Assembly: GCF_021655555.1 (NCBI RefSeq)
Contig: NZ_AP023086.1
Span: 2,014,685-2,078,684 of the forward strand
Length of the DNA: 64,000 nt
Direction of reading: 5' to 3'
Source: Marinagarivorans cellulosilyticus
GTDB lineage: Bacteria; Pseudomonadota; Gammaproteobacteria; Pseudomonadales; Cellvibrionaceae
Shown here: in pieces, positions 26,564 through 35,621 of the stretch
How the letters are laid out: every line of letters begins with the position of its first letter
How positions within the stretch are numbered: the stretch's first letter is position 1
The notes under the pieces: generated by a model
Databases searched by the model: none
The model's input: the letters and a program-made list of their open reading frames with translations, nothing else
What the model was told of the DNA's origin: nothing
Made by a program: the position numbers and the translations under genes

Positions 26564-27817
26564 CTATAATTTCATAAATTTAGCCGCCGCCAAATAAGCA
26601 AAAAATAAGAGTGTAATGCACAGTGCTATATTGCTAATCCAGCCATTACTAAACGCTTTTTTAATCTTGTAATTATTGAGAATCAGTAACGCTAGCGCCA
26701 TAAGGGGGATAAACAGCGCCCCAGTTAAGGCGTAAAACTGTTGTGCATTTTTAAAGCTTACCCAAAGGCCGAGTAACGGAATTACTGCTAAAGCAATTTG
26801 AAAATAAAAGTATTCTTGTGATTGAGACAAGCGTTTAACAGCGTTTGAGTTTGTTGCTTCTACGTTGTTTTGTGTTGCTGCTGATTTTATAAAAAGCTGC
26901 CAAGTCTCGCAAAATATTAATGGGACTGCTTGCCATACACCCAGTAGGCTGCTAAATACCGCACCAAAGGCGCCGATTAAAAATATCCAGCGCCCCCAAA
27001 CCCCTAGAGTGTCTTCCAGCTGCTGTGCCAGTTTTACCAGTAGGTCGGCCCCTGTGCCGGATATTTCAATATGGCTAGCAATAATTACCATGGCAATGCC
27101 GAATAATACTGTGGCGCTATAACCTACGATTAAATCAATGCGGCAAATGGCGATAGATTCTGTGCCGGTTCGGCCTTTTTCGCGAATCCAATAGCCATAA
27201 CACAACATGGTTACGGTACCGCCGACACCACCGATAAGGGCGACGATCCAATTGAAGTGTTGCCAATGTATAGCTTCAAAACGAGGAATAAACGCTCCCG
27301 AAAGTACTTCGGTTGTGGAAGGCCACAGGACAATGGCGGTGGCCACCACGGTAACAAACATGGCAGTAATACAGGTGCCCATTACTTTTTCAAATAGGGT
27401 AAAGCCACCCATTTTCAACATCAATAGGCCGCCGATGCTGCAGAACATGCCGAGTACAATTTTACCTGTTGATGGGTCTGTGAATAGTGGAAGTAATGCA
27501 TTAAGCGTAACGCCGCAGGCGGAAATTAAAGCCGCGCCGACAAAAAATGACCACAGCAATAAATACGGTAAAAAGCATAGGCCGACTGCGCGGCCAAAGT
27601 ATTTTTTTACGCCGCCCAACAGCGAGAGTTGGCTGGCAAGTTGCCAGCGGCCGATGCCTTCGGTTAAAAAAAACTTCATGGCGCCGCCAGCAATAACGGC
27701 CCACAAAACAGATACGCCCAATAAGCTGCCTGCAATGCTGGCCGTGGCCAAATCGCCCGCACCAACACCGGTTGCTGCCACGAGTAGCCCGGGAAGAATA
27801 ACGTGAAGTAACCGCAT
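26564..27817 (-). CDS. Nramp-family divalent cation transporter-like protein lacking canonical motifs
   Basis: A 417-residue inner-membrane protein with about 11 hydrophobic spans. The N-terminus HVILPGLLVAATGVGAGDLA corresponds to Nramp TM1, but the canonical metal-binding DPGN is replaced by GAGD, and the TM6 region (GGTVTMLCYGYWIREKG) lacks MPH. Such Nramp-related proteins occur in bacteria and may carry other ions (for example the Mg-type branch) or use another site. AGGA lies 7 bases before the ATG. No manganese-type riboswitch or partner gene was seen. Confidence 0.85.
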   Translation of the reverse strand: MRLLHVILPGLLVAATGVGAGDLATASIAGSLLGVSVLWAVIAGGAMKFFLTEGIGRWQLASQLSLLGGVKKYFGRAVGLCFLPYLLLWSFFVGAALISACGVTLNALLPLFTDPSTGKIVLGMFCSIGGLLMLKMGGFTLFEKVMGTCITAMFVTVVATAIVLWPSTTEVLSGAFIPRFEAIHWQHFNWIVALIGGVGGTVTMLCYGYWIREKGRTGTESIAICRIDLIVGYSATVLFGIAMVIIASHIEISGTGADLLVKLAQQLEDTLGVWGRWIFLIGAFGAVFSSLLGVWQAVPLIFCETWQLFIKSAATQNNVEATNSNAVKRLSQSQEYFYFQIALAVIPLLGLWVSFKNAQQFYALTGALFIPLMALALLILNNYKIKKAFSNGWISNIALCITLLFFAYLAAAKFMKL

Positions 27818-28042
27818 AGCTTGTTCCTAAAATCGAATTTTGTAATTTGGGCGTTGTTGGATGGGCTGCGCCCTATTGGCTAGCGGTGCCCCAGAGCATG
27901 CTGGCGACACCTTAATGGTTTACGCTTCAATTGGGTAGTGTACAATCCGCCGGATTTTTCACCACCTTAGTCTTTGTTGTTTTGGCTAAGGCCTTTTTGC
28001 GGCTTGAGCTTTGCGCAATAGCCCTTTCTGTTAGGTCCTGAT

Positions 28043-28381
28043 ATGTCAAAATTCTTTTTTAAAGGCCGCCAAGACGCGCGCCAAAATCATGTAACTTGTG
28101 GTTATAAAACTAATGCAAGCCACAAAACGGGCAGTAAAAAATTCCCGCTTACACTGGTGGTGACCAGCTTGGCGAGACAACAAGAGGTTGAGCAGTTGGT
28201 GAACGGTGCGGGCTTGCACGCAAATATACAATTAGATGAGCGCGAAGGGGCAGTAGAGTCTGTAGCCCAGCTTACGGCATTACTAAATAAAGGGGCTACC
28301 GTTAAACAGGAAAAAGTACTTACACGTAACGAGCCTTGCAGCTGTGGTAGCGGGAAAAAATTTAAAAAGTGTTGTGGTTAA
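28043..28381 (+). CDS. SEC-C motif small protein (PBPRA1643 family)
   Basis: A 112-residue protein. The start matches the PBPRA1643-type family (MSKFFFKGRQD... HVTCGYKT) and the C-terminus is a SEC-C zinc motif (RNEPCSCGSGKKFKKCCG) with the CxCx8CC pattern. SEC-C tails bind zinc and often contact ribosomes or SecB/SecA-like partners; the role of this family is not established. It is convergent with the CE4 gene and shares a bidirectional terminator with it. Confidence 0.93.
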   Translation: MSKFFFKGRQDARQNHVTCGYKTNASHKTGSKKFPLTLVVTSLARQQEVEQLVNGAGLHANIQLDEREGAVESVAQLTALLNKGATVKQEKVLTRNEPCSCGSGKKFKKCCG

Positions 28382-28460
28382 AATAGCTGGCGGTCACTAA
28401 ATAGATGGCAAAGCGCACAGTATTCGCGACCTTGGATTAGGTTTTTCAAGCGATTTAACA

Positions 28461-28496
28461 AAAAAGCCAGAAGGTTATGTGACCTTCTGGCTTTTC
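28461..28496. terminator. Bidirectional terminator between SEC-C and CE4 genes
   Basis: AAAAGCCAGAAGGT (28462-28475) is perfectly complementary to 28482-28495, with a 6-base loop and A/T tracts on both sides. It serves both convergent genes. Confidence 0.92.
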
Positions 28497-28521
28497 ACGT
28501 TTTGCACTTCGGTATTAAGGG

Positions 28522-29886
28522 CTAAGGCGCTATAGCTCTGCCTCTACCTCCGTTGGAATTATTCGGGTCCACTCTTCCAGGGCATAGTCCTTTGGCTTTT
28601 AGGTTGGCAGCAATCTGTGGGATCGCAGCCAAGGTGTTGTTCTGATTTTCGTGCATCAAAATAACGTCACCATCCCCAAGTTGATTAGCTGCGTTCACAA
28701 TGGCTGAAGTACTCACACCGCTCCAGTCTGATGAGTCGTTGGTCCAAGTAATGGTGATCATGCCCAGATCTGATGCGGCGCGCTGATGCTCACTATTGGA
28801 GGCGCCTTCCGGTGGGCGGAAGATTGTGGGCTTAGGCGCACCGGCATTTTGAATGGCTTGGTTGTTCTGCTGCAGTTCGTTGTACGCTTGCTGATAGTTG
28901 TAACCGCTGTTGACCATATTGGTGTGCGTATACAAATGGTTTTGCACTTCACCTACAGTTAGCATCTGCGCAATAGCGCCTGGGTTTTGGCCAATTTTAT
29001 TGCCGTTAATAAAGAAGGTTACCGGTACAAGGCCGTTATCTTTAAGGGCGTTAACAAAGGCTGTGGTATTGGCGGGGCCATCGTCAAAGGTAATACCCAC
29101 ATAGCCATTACAGTTAGAAGGCTCTGGCTCCGGCACGCTGGTATCTATGCCGCCATCGGCAGAATAAACGGCAAACCCGCTCAGAGTGCCTTGGTCCATT
29201 AATGGGGTTAGGGCAATGTCCAGCTTACCGTCGGTAACGCGAATAGGGTCTGAGGTGAAGCTGTAGGCGCCATCGTGGCCCACTTGGCTGTACAGGTCGA
29301 GGGCAGACAAAACTTGAGTGTTTTCGATGGTGGTATCGAAAGAGCGCGCACCGGCTGCAGTGTTATACATTTCGACCATATGCAAAACAGTCGTATAGGT
29401 ACCCGTTAAAACGGGAATAGAGTAACTGTATTCGCCATAGCGTTCGCTTTGGAATAACGCATCTTCTGCAACGCCGCCAATGGGGTCTGTGGTGGAATTG
29501 GCTGTGCCGCCAGTAGAATATTTATCGGCTTGGTAGGTTTCGCCATCATAGTTCGCAGGGCTAGTGGAACCGGCGTTGATGGCAATAACTAACGGAAGGT
29601 TAATTGGCGGGGCTTCGCTGGAAGAGCTTGAGCTAATTGCTTCAGAGCTGCTGGATTGGGCAGTACTCGATGAAGATACCGCGACGCTTGAGGATGAAAC
29701 CTGGGCAATGCTTGATGATTGAGCGCTAGACGAGCTAATGATTGGCTGCGACGAGCTGCTTGGCAGTGCATTTTCAGATGAATTAGTGCTGCTGTCAGGC
29801 GGCGTGGTTCCGCCAGTGCAAGCAATTGTAGATAGCGACAATAAGGCCGGTAGCCCCCAGCGCGAGAGCAAAATAGTATGTGACAT
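28522..29886 (-). CDS. Secreted malectin/CBM-like plus CE4 polysaccharide deacetylase lipoprotein
   Basis: About 454 residues from ATG 29886 (an upstream TTG is in frame but less likely). The signal ends STIAC, followed by a Ser-rich linker. A malectin-like/CBM57-like module (about 110-255, IAINAGSTSPANYDGETYQAD) precedes a CE4 NodB domain (about 265-440) with all motifs: TFDDGP (Asp268/Asp269), the metal-binding HLYTH (His317, His321), RPPEG, DSSDW and VILMHE. CE4 enzymes remove acetyl groups from xylan, chitin or peptidoglycan; the modular, lipid-anchored plan and neighbourhood favour acetyl-xylan. Its malectin-type module resembles those of the proteins at 47968 and 56133 (same NAG...Y.AD...G and YSERY patterns). 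Confidence 0.9.
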   Translation of the reverse strand: MSHTILLSRWGLPALLSLSTIACTGGTTPPDSSTNSSENALPSSSSQPIISSSSAQSSSIAQVSSSSVAVSSSSTAQSSSSEAISSSSSSEAPPINLPLVIAINAGSTSPANYDGETYQADKYSTGGTANSTTDPIGGVAEDALFQSERYGEYSYSIPVLTGTYTTVLHMVEMYNTAAGARSFDTTIENTQVLSALDLYSQVGHDGAYSFTSDPIRVTDGKLDIALTPLMDQGTLSGFAVYSADGGIDTSVPEPEPSNCNGYVGITFDDGPANTTAFVNALKDNGLVPVTFFINGNKIGQNPGAIAQMLTVGEVQNHLYTHTNMVNSGYNYQQAYNELQQNNQAIQNAGAPKPTIFRPPEGASNSEHQRAASDLGMITITWTNDSSDWSGVSTSAIVNAANQLGDGDVILMHENQNNTLAAIPQIAANLKAKGLCPGRVDPNNSNGGRGRAIAP

Positions 29887-30287
29887 AGTGAAGTTACCGT
29901 GGGTAGTGAGCACAGTTAATGTATACAACGCAGATTTTACGGATTATTTGTCAAAAAAATATCCCGTACATCAACGCTTTAGAAAGCACTTCACATTATT
30001 TGATGTAAGTAATCTTTTTTTAGCGGAATACTCTTCTAAATTTCCCCTCATATTAATTAAGTCTCGTTGAATATAAGCCTGCGGCCCTGTTCTGCTGGGC
30101 TTAGTCCCCTTAACTATTAGCTTGGCGGCGGACGGGTTGTGCTTGTCTGCGGTATATACAGCACGGGGCTATTTAATATCTATATTCTTGATGAGCGCAA
30201 GAAAAGTTCAACATTCCATAACAAATTTTTAACGACGAAAATAAACCAAAATATGGAACGAAAAAAATGCCGGGGGTCTTTAATTAC
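29887..30287. other. Divergent intergenic region between CE4 and secretin-like genes
   Basis: No gene seen. AT-rich, probably containing the two divergent promoters; the dyad at its right end (30288-30316) is listed separately. Confidence 0.4.
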
Positions 30288-30316
30288 CAGGTTATTTGCA
30301 CACATTAAATAACCTG
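30288..30316. promoter_or_regulatory. 10-bp perfect inverted repeat upstream of the secretin-like gene
   Basis: CAGGTTATTT (30288-30297) and AAATAACCTG (30307-30316) flank a 9-base spacer, 50 bases before the next start. The geometry fits a dimeric repressor or activator site; it could also form a leader hairpin. No T tract follows. Confidence 0.45.
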
Positions 30317-30365
30317 ATCTTAAGAATTATCTTTTGAATATTAATTAGTGCAGAAAGGAATAATT

Positions 30366-30962
30366 ATGTATCGATGGTTGTTGGTTGTGGTATTTTTGTG
30401 CATATGGACAAAATCCGCTTATGGTGATGATACTTCTCCTGATGTATCAACCTTTACGCTAGATGCCCTTGTGGAAGCATTGGCTGAAAATAATGATATT
30501 AAAATAATGTACCCCGAAACGTTAAAGAGTTTGACGTTGCAAAGTTCTGGTTTTAACGCGGAAACTATAAGTTATGCTGAGCTACTTACTGTTCTTAATG
30601 TGCATAATTATGCGATGTATAAGGAAGGTGAAATTTATGTAGTAAAGGGGAAGAAGTACATGCGTAGTAGTAGCATTCCGTTATATACGGATGGTGAAAA
30701 ATATTCCCCCAGTGAAATTATTACTAAAGCAATTTATACAAAAAACGTCTGTGTTTCTACATTAATACCAATGCTAAGGCCGCTTGTTCCGCAGCATGCT
30801 CATTTCGCTGGTAGTAATGCTGTTGGTGCTATTTTGATTACTGATATTTTTTCAAATATACAGAGAATAGAATCGATAATTGTGGATATTGATTCGCGTA
30901 CTAAAAAGCAAAAGAAGTGCGCAGGTAAGGACCGCATTGTGGTGAGTAGTAAGAAAACTTAA
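30366..30962 (+). CDS. Stand-alone secretin N0/N1-like domain protein
   Basis: About 198 residues from ATG 30366 (AAGGA 6 bases upstream). A signal peptide (LLVVVFLCIWTKSAYG) leads into an N0-type domain (STFTLDALVEALAENNDIKIMYPE) and an N1-type domain whose pattern LRPLVPQHAHFAGSNAVGAILITD... NIQRIESIIVDID matches GspD N1 ('LVPQ.A.. ...N.LIISD..SNI.RI..II'). The secretin channel domain is absent, so it cannot form an outer-membrane ring itself. It may bind a GspD secretin or GspC-like partner in the type II pathway, or be a regulator; both are inference. The basic C-terminal tail (KKQKKCAGKDR) is unusual. The stop abuts repeat element A2 exactly as at 9305. Confidence 0.72.
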   Translation: MYRWLLVVVFLCIWTKSAYGDDTSPDVSTFTLDALVEALAENNDIKIMYPETLKSLTLQSSGFNAETISYAELLTVLNVHNYAMYKEGEIYVVKGKKYMRSSSIPLYTDGEKYSPSEIITKAIYTKNVCVSTLIPMLRPLVPQHAHFAGSNAVGAILITDIFSNIQRIESIIVDIDSRTKKQKKCAGKDRIVVSSKKT

Positions 30963-31161
30963 GGGCATCACTTAAAGCACACATTTTCCGCGATAGCGCG
31001 CCACCGTTTTTTACCGTTTTGGGATGTCTCTTCTGTAATTTCTCCTGAATCGTCCTAATAATTTATATCCCTATACAGAGGCAATGTCTGATTAGAATAA
31101 CGCATCCTGTCTCGAACGTTATTCTAATCAGCCGCTTCCATGTGGCGATGCAATGTCTAAT
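30963..31161 (+). repeat. Family A element, copy A2
   Basis: Starts GGGCATCACTTAAAGCAC directly after TTAA (30959-30962) and shares TTTTCCGCGATAG, CTCCTGAAT, ATCCCTATACA and GCAATGTCT with the copies at 9306, 46624 and 47192. It contains a 14-bp perfect inverted repeat, TGATTAGAATAACG (31089-31102) with 31117-31130. The right terminus is not recognisable, so it is probably decayed or truncated. Confidence 0.6.
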
Positions 31162-31319
31162 AAAACGAATAAATTTTATAAAACGCGTCTCGCGGTTTTT
31201 AAACTATTGGCGCAGTAGATTTTCGGTAATATGGGGTGCTGTTGTGTACTAAACATTCCAGCCCGACAGAGCAAGTTGCTGGTCTATGAGTTCTGACCGG
31301 GTTTGCGCTTCAGTTTTGC

Positions 31320-32603
31320 TCATACGCTACCTGCTAATTTTCCGGATGTAAAAACACTTATCGGCACTGCAAAAAGTTGGTGGCCGAAGGGCAGAATGTT
31401 ATCACCATCATAAAAAAGCACACCAGCAACAAACCTATCCCCGCAGGCTGCTTGCAGCTTCTTTAAGCCTTTAAAGTCGCTCGGTAGCACTGTTGCTGCA
31501 GCCTTAATCTCGACGCCAACTAACTGCTGCCCTTGTTCGATGATGATATCCACTTCCACCTTGTCTTTATTGCGAAAGTGGTAGAACTTTAGCTCTTCGT
31601 CATGCCAGTCTGCATGTTTGCGCAGTTCTTGATAAATATAGGTCTCAAGTACCTGACCTAGCAATGCTTTATCCTGCCACAAGCTTTGAGCATTTACTCC
31701 CATCAGAGAACAAATTAAGCCGGTGTCGGTGAGGTGCATTTTGGGGGTTTTGATCAGTCGGCTGAGGCGATTACTGTGCCACGGTTGCAATTGTTCAAGT
31801 AGAAATATCTGCTCTAATAACGTCAAATATTCACGAATGGTGGGCCGGCTAATAGAAAAGGGGGAGGCTAGGTCCGCGGCATTAAATAGCCTTGCTGTTT
31901 GAGTGGCGGCTAATTCCAATAGCCTTGGTAAGATATCGAGATTGCGAATGCTCGCTATATCTTGAATGTCACGCTGAATAATTGTGGTGATGTAATCTCG
32001 ATACCATGAGGTGCGGCGCTTCGCACTGGTGCGAGCTATTGCTGCTGGGTAGCCTCCTTGGCAAACGATTTCCGCTAAGGACTCCCCCAGCCGTGCATAG
32101 CTGCCCTGATTCACCGACTGCCCCAAAGAGCCACAAAAAAGCTGCATTAAGAAAGAGGGTTTTTCATGGGATGGTCCTCCCGCATTCACTTCCGCGCCTG
32201 CTAAGGGGCGCAAGGGGATAATCTCGATCCGCTCTGCCAGTGAATCCGCTAGTTTAGGCAAAAGCATCACATTTGCTGACCCAGTAAGCATAAAGCGACC
32301 AGGTTGACGATCAGCATCGATGCTTGCCTTGATTGCAGTAAATAGTTCTGGGGTGCGTTGCACCTCATCCAAGATAACCTTATCGGGCAAGCTTTGTACA
32401 AAACCTATAGGGTCAAGTTTTGCAGCATTGAGCTGGTTAACATCATCGAAGGTAATGTAGTGGTACCCCAAACTATTGCCCACGCTCTGGGCCAGCGTGG
32501 TTTTACCGCACTGGCGTGAACCATGGATGAGTACCGCAGGGGTATCTAGCAGCGCCTCGCGTAGTGTGCCTTCCATAAATCGAGGGAATAGAAATTCGGC
32601 CAT
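31320..32603 (-). CDS. AAA-type ATPase with DUF4143 domain
   Basis: A 427-residue cytosolic protein. Residues about 20-160 are an AAA_14 ATPase core with Walker A (GSRQCGKTT) and a Walker B-like motif (KVILDEVQRTP); the C-terminal half (about 200-400) matches DUF4143, ending in a restriction-endonuclease-like segment (EVDIIIEQGQQLVGVEIKAAATV). Such genes are common, mobile and often in multi-copy sets; their function is unclear, and a defence or addiction role has been suspected. It sits in a repeat-rich stretch next to a broken ORF, an accessory-region look. Confidence 0.92.
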   Translation of the reverse strand: MAEFLFPRFMEGTLREALLDTPAVLIHGSRQCGKTTLAQSVGNSLGYHYITFDDVNQLNAAKLDPIGFVQSLPDKVILDEVQRTPELFTAIKASIDADRQPGRFMLTGSANVMLLPKLADSLAERIEIIPLRPLAGAEVNAGGPSHEKPSFLMQLFCGSLGQSVNQGSYARLGESLAEIVCQGGYPAAIARTSAKRRTSWYRDYITTIIQRDIQDIASIRNLDILPRLLELAATQTARLFNAADLASPFSISRPTIREYLTLLEQIFLLEQLQPWHSNRLSRLIKTPKMHLTDTGLICSLMGVNAQSLWQDKALLGQVLETYIYQELRKHADWHDEELKFYHFRNKDKVEVDIIIEQGQQLVGVEIKAAATVLPSDFKGLKKLQAACGDRFVAGVLFYDGDNILPFGHQLFAVPISVFTSGKLAGSV

Positions 32604-32822
32604 AAGAGCATCAAGCAGCTAGTGAAGAGAGCGACCAATTGTAACTTTGGGTTTCGTCCATATGAAAGTTATATTTCGTCCAATTGAAGATTCACTCTGG
32701 GCTCATCAAGTGTGCCTAGGTCAATTCAGGCGAAGCTATTGAGGCCTGTTGACGGACTTATGTAAGGGAAATCTACGCGATAGGATCGGCAGAAACATGT
32801 TGAGACGCTTAAACTCGCTGCG

Positions 32823-32969
32823 CTAACTCTTCTTGAAAAGGGATATTTCATCGCGGTAACCCGTGAATGCATCACCTAGTGCCTTGTCTTGAATTGGGCC
32901 ATGAGGATTGAGTGTTTGTTCGAGCTCCTCCGCCCATTTAACAACCTGTAATTGTAGCTATTCAGGCAT
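32823..32969 (-). pseudogene. Broken small ORF, possibly an antitoxin-like gene
   Basis: On the minus strand, ATG (32969) opens a frame MPE-stop and then LQLQVVKWAEELEQTLNPHG... FKKS. Apart from an in-frame TAG at codon 4 it reads through 49 codons with a protein-like, helical composition. The opening 'LPE.LQ.EV..F...L' pattern resembles small DUF2281-type antitoxin or partner proteins, but the match is weak. It lies between the ATPase gene and the GH9 gene. It may also start downstream of the stop. Confidence 0.35.
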
Positions 32970-33021
32970 AAAAAAATATTGCTCATTCGGAGGGCTGATT
33001 GATTGTTTTCGCAGATGGCTG

Positions 33022-33072
33022 AATAGTTGCAAAAAGTTGCAAAAAGTTGCAGCACAATGGCTGCAACTTTTT
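33022..33072 (-). terminator. Terminator of the GH9 gene with tandem GTTGC repeats
   Basis: AAAAAGTTGCAGC (33041-33053) pairs perfectly with 33060-33072 around a 6-base loop; on the minus strand a T-rich tail follows. The unit AGTTGCAAAA is repeated two to three times on the far side, so the terminator arm has been locally duplicated. Confidence 0.85.
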
Positions 33073-33083
33073 AAGCTGAAGCC

Positions 33084-35621
33084 TTAAGGCTTTATGTTCA
33101 TCCCCTTACGCAAACGGCTTGGAATCAGCAGCAATAATATAAGCCCAAACCAAATACTAGCCCCGCCGCTTTTTCTTTTTGAGGCTTGGTGTGGCGGTGG
33201 TGTGTTGGTGGATTTTGCTGCTGGAAGCGGGCATGAAGCGAGTTGCTGGCCTTGAGGGGCGCTGGAGTCTGCGGCTTCATCTAAATAGGCAACAACCCAA
33301 GCGAGTGGTGCATTCCAGTTAATGGTAATTTCATTGGTGGACCAGCCCTGAATATCATCAACATAACATTTGAGTGGGGCGCAGCCACTAACCGCCGCCG
33401 CGGACACTGGGTCTTGCAAAGCAGGGTTGGGGCCGCCAGCGAGAACACCACTGGGTACGCTGGGAAAAGTATCGTCTAGTACGTTTGCCCAGAAACGATG
33501 ATGGGGTTGGCTTGTCGCTTTTTCGCCGTAACCGGTAATGTACGATTGAGCTAGCGGGTTGCGCCCCATTAAGTAGCTCATGTTCACTTGCATTGCATCG
33601 ACATATTTAGTGTCGCAGGTGAAGTCATTGGCTAGGCCTAGGCCAATCATGTTGTTTACCACTAGCGAGTTCGACCCCCAGCCAACCGAGGTTCCGGCTA
33701 TGGGCAGGCCATAACCCTTTTCTGTTTCGGCAACAAAGGTATCGGCGGCGGCAACAATCACGGCTTTCACTTGCGCGTTAAGGGCTTCATCTTCAATACC
33801 GGCTACGGCTAAAGAAATAGTGCCTAAAAAGTGAGTACTCCCCCACGACATTAACGATTGAGTGGTAAAGTCGTCGGCATCGCCATTCACGGTTAAGTGA
33901 AAATTAGAGTCCACCATATTGGCCTTATAACTGGCATCTCCTGTGGCGGCATATAATTCGGCGCTGGCCCAATAAAACTCGTCAGTCGTATTGCCGTCGC
34001 CATAACCACCACTGCCAATAGACCAATTAATGGTGCGTATGGCTGGGTTGGCCTGCGCCGCGGTGTAGGCGTTTTTGGCGGCGCTTAAGCAGCGCTCTGC
34101 AAAGTCGATGTCAAAGGGGCGAAATACGCGCGAACACTGAGCTGCCGTGGCAGCGAGGTTAAGGGTTGCTGCAGTCGTTACGGGGAATAAAAAACGATCT
34201 TGTGAGGCGAGGGCTGGCCTTAATGGCAAGCCGCTCCAGGTAATATCAGCCAATTTGTGATGCACCATACCGGCTTGCGCTTCACCTTCTGGAATTTGCA
34301 TTTTTAGCATCCATTCCATTTGGTAGCGTGCTTCATCAAGAATATCGGGTATACCGTTATTGCCTTCGGCCTCCGGTAGCATCAGGCTACCATCACCAAA
34401 TTCGGCGGCATTTAACCCTAGGCTAATGGCGCGTTCGTATTGGTTCATTAACGTCCAAACAGAGATGCCGCCATTAACCACATATTTTCCGTGATCACCT
34501 GCGTCGTACCAACCGCCCCAGCCATTAACGCCGGTACGGCAATGCAGAGCTGTTTCGTCGAAGCTTTCTAGCGTGGCTGTTACGTTAGCCATATCGGGCA
34601 TGGTGAGGCACTCAAAGGATGGCACCATCATATCCTCTTGGTGGCCGGCTTCGCGTGCGAACTCTGCCGTGACTACGTCTTCTAAAATAGGTGAGCCGCT
34701 ACGGTTGTGGTAGAAGTAAGCCAAGGCTTCTTTTTTCATATCGTCGTATAGGTCGTAGGCGATATCAAACGGGTAGCTCACAACGACCATATCACCTTCG
34801 GTGACAACTATTGTGTAGTTGCTGCCTGTTTGGCTAATGTCGCTAAAATCGATGCTGTGAATAACTTGCCCCGAGGCTTGGTCAAAACCTTGATCTATCG
34901 TTTCGCCAGTTGCAATTTGAGTATCGCCCGACATCAATGCCCATGGGCGGGGGCTGCTTAGATCGGCGGAATCACCGGGGACAACATAGGTGGCGCGCTT
35001 GGTAAAGCTGGGCAGGTAGCCGTGTTGGCTAGCTTGCACTTGTGCGGCAACGGGCAGCACTACAGGCTCTACATAATTTGGGTCTTCAATCGCGATATCA
35101 TCAAAACAAATAGTTTCGCCAGCGGGCACATTGCCCCCGCCGAGCATAAAGCGGAAATAGGCGGCATTATTGTCAGCCGTAGCGGTAAAGGTGTTGGAGT
35201 AAGTAAAGCCTGCACCGTCTAAGGGGGCATCTATTACCAGTGCGACTTCTTCAAAAATGGTCGTGCAGCAGGGCGTCTCAATACTGGTGCCTGCATCAAT
35301 AGTGGCTGGCGCACTCGTCCAGGCGGTAAAGCTTAACGTGTATTCATTGCCGGTTGTAAAGCTCAGGCCGCCTTGGCGCAGTTGTGCACCCCAAGTATTA
35401 CCGCCTTCGTCAATAACGGTAAGACAAGCACGCCCTTGAGCGTCAATGTCGAAAACACCTGAACCTGCGGGTTCCCCCCACCAACCGGGTTCCTCCCAGC
35501 TAAGAGCGCCATCGTCAAAAGAGCCGTTGTTAATAATATTGGCCCCGTAGGCTGGTAGTGCAATTATGGGTAAAGCGCAGAGGCTTTTTGTTATCGCGTT
35601 AAATATATGTTTGTTTTTCAA
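33084..35621 (-). CDS. Secreted GH9 cellulase with CBM4/9-like module and GlyGly-CTERM tail
   Basis: An 845-residue enzyme; TTG start supported by GGAG 8 bases upstream and a signal peptide (LCALPIIALPAYGA). Modules: CBM4/9-like (about 28-190, NIINNGSFDDGALSWEEPG), the CelD-type Ig-like N domain (about 195-285) and GH9 (about 290-790). GH9 catalytic marks are intact: WYDAGDHGKY (Asp373, Asp376), PHHRFWAN and WSTNEITINW (Glu764 as general acid). GH9 enzymes hydrolyse beta-1,4-glucans with inversion. The C-terminus (KSGG then a hydrophobic span and RLRKG) matches a GlyGly-CTERM sorting signal cleaved by rhombosortase, usual for type II-secreted surface proteins. Single gene with its own terminator. 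Confidence 0.95.
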   Translation of the reverse strand: MKNKHIFNAITKSLCALPIIALPAYGANIINNGSFDDGALSWEEPGWWGEPAGSGVFDIDAQGRACLTVIDEGGNTWGAQLRQGGLSFTTGNEYTLSFTAWTSAPATIDAGTSIETPCCTTIFEEVALVIDAPLDGAGFTYSNTFTATADNNAAYFRFMLGGGNVPAGETICFDDIAIEDPNYVEPVVLPVAAQVQASQHGYLPSFTKRATYVVPGDSADLSSPRPWALMSGDTQIATGETIDQGFDQASGQVIHSIDFSDISQTGSNYTIVVTEGDMVVVSYPFDIAYDLYDDMKKEALAYFYHNRSGSPILEDVVTAEFAREAGHQEDMMVPSFECLTMPDMANVTATLESFDETALHCRTGVNGWGGWYDAGDHGKYVVNGGISVWTLMNQYERAISLGLNAAEFGDGSLMLPEAEGNNGIPDILDEARYQMEWMLKMQIPEGEAQAGMVHHKLADITWSGLPLRPALASQDRFLFPVTTAATLNLAATAAQCSRVFRPFDIDFAERCLSAAKNAYTAAQANPAIRTINWSIGSGGYGDGNTTDEFYWASAELYAATGDASYKANMVDSNFHLTVNGDADDFTTQSLMSWGSTHFLGTISLAVAGIEDEALNAQVKAVIVAAADTFVAETEKGYGLPIAGTSVGWGSNSLVVNNMIGLGLANDFTCDTKYVDAMQVNMSYLMGRNPLAQSYITGYGEKATSQPHHRFWANVLDDTFPSVPSGVLAGGPNPALQDPVSAAAVSGCAPLKCYVDDIQGWSTNEITINWNAPLAWVVAYLDEAADSSAPQGQQLASCPLPAAKSTNTPPPHQASKRKSGGASIWFGLILLLLIPSRLRKGMNIKP

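Noticed and set aside
27207..27806. 199-residue plus-strand frame opposite the Nramp-like gene
   Set aside because: Pro/Thr/Ala-rich antisense of a membrane protein; the minus frame has the family features.
31320..32969. ATPase plus relic considered as an intact toxin-antitoxin pair
   Set aside because: The small frame carries an early stop and no toxin family is recognised; only a relic call is justified.
33022..33058. AGTTGCAAAA tandem units, considered as CRISPR-like or iteron repeats
   Set aside because: Only two to three contiguous copies without spacers, and one is the arm of the GH9 terminator.
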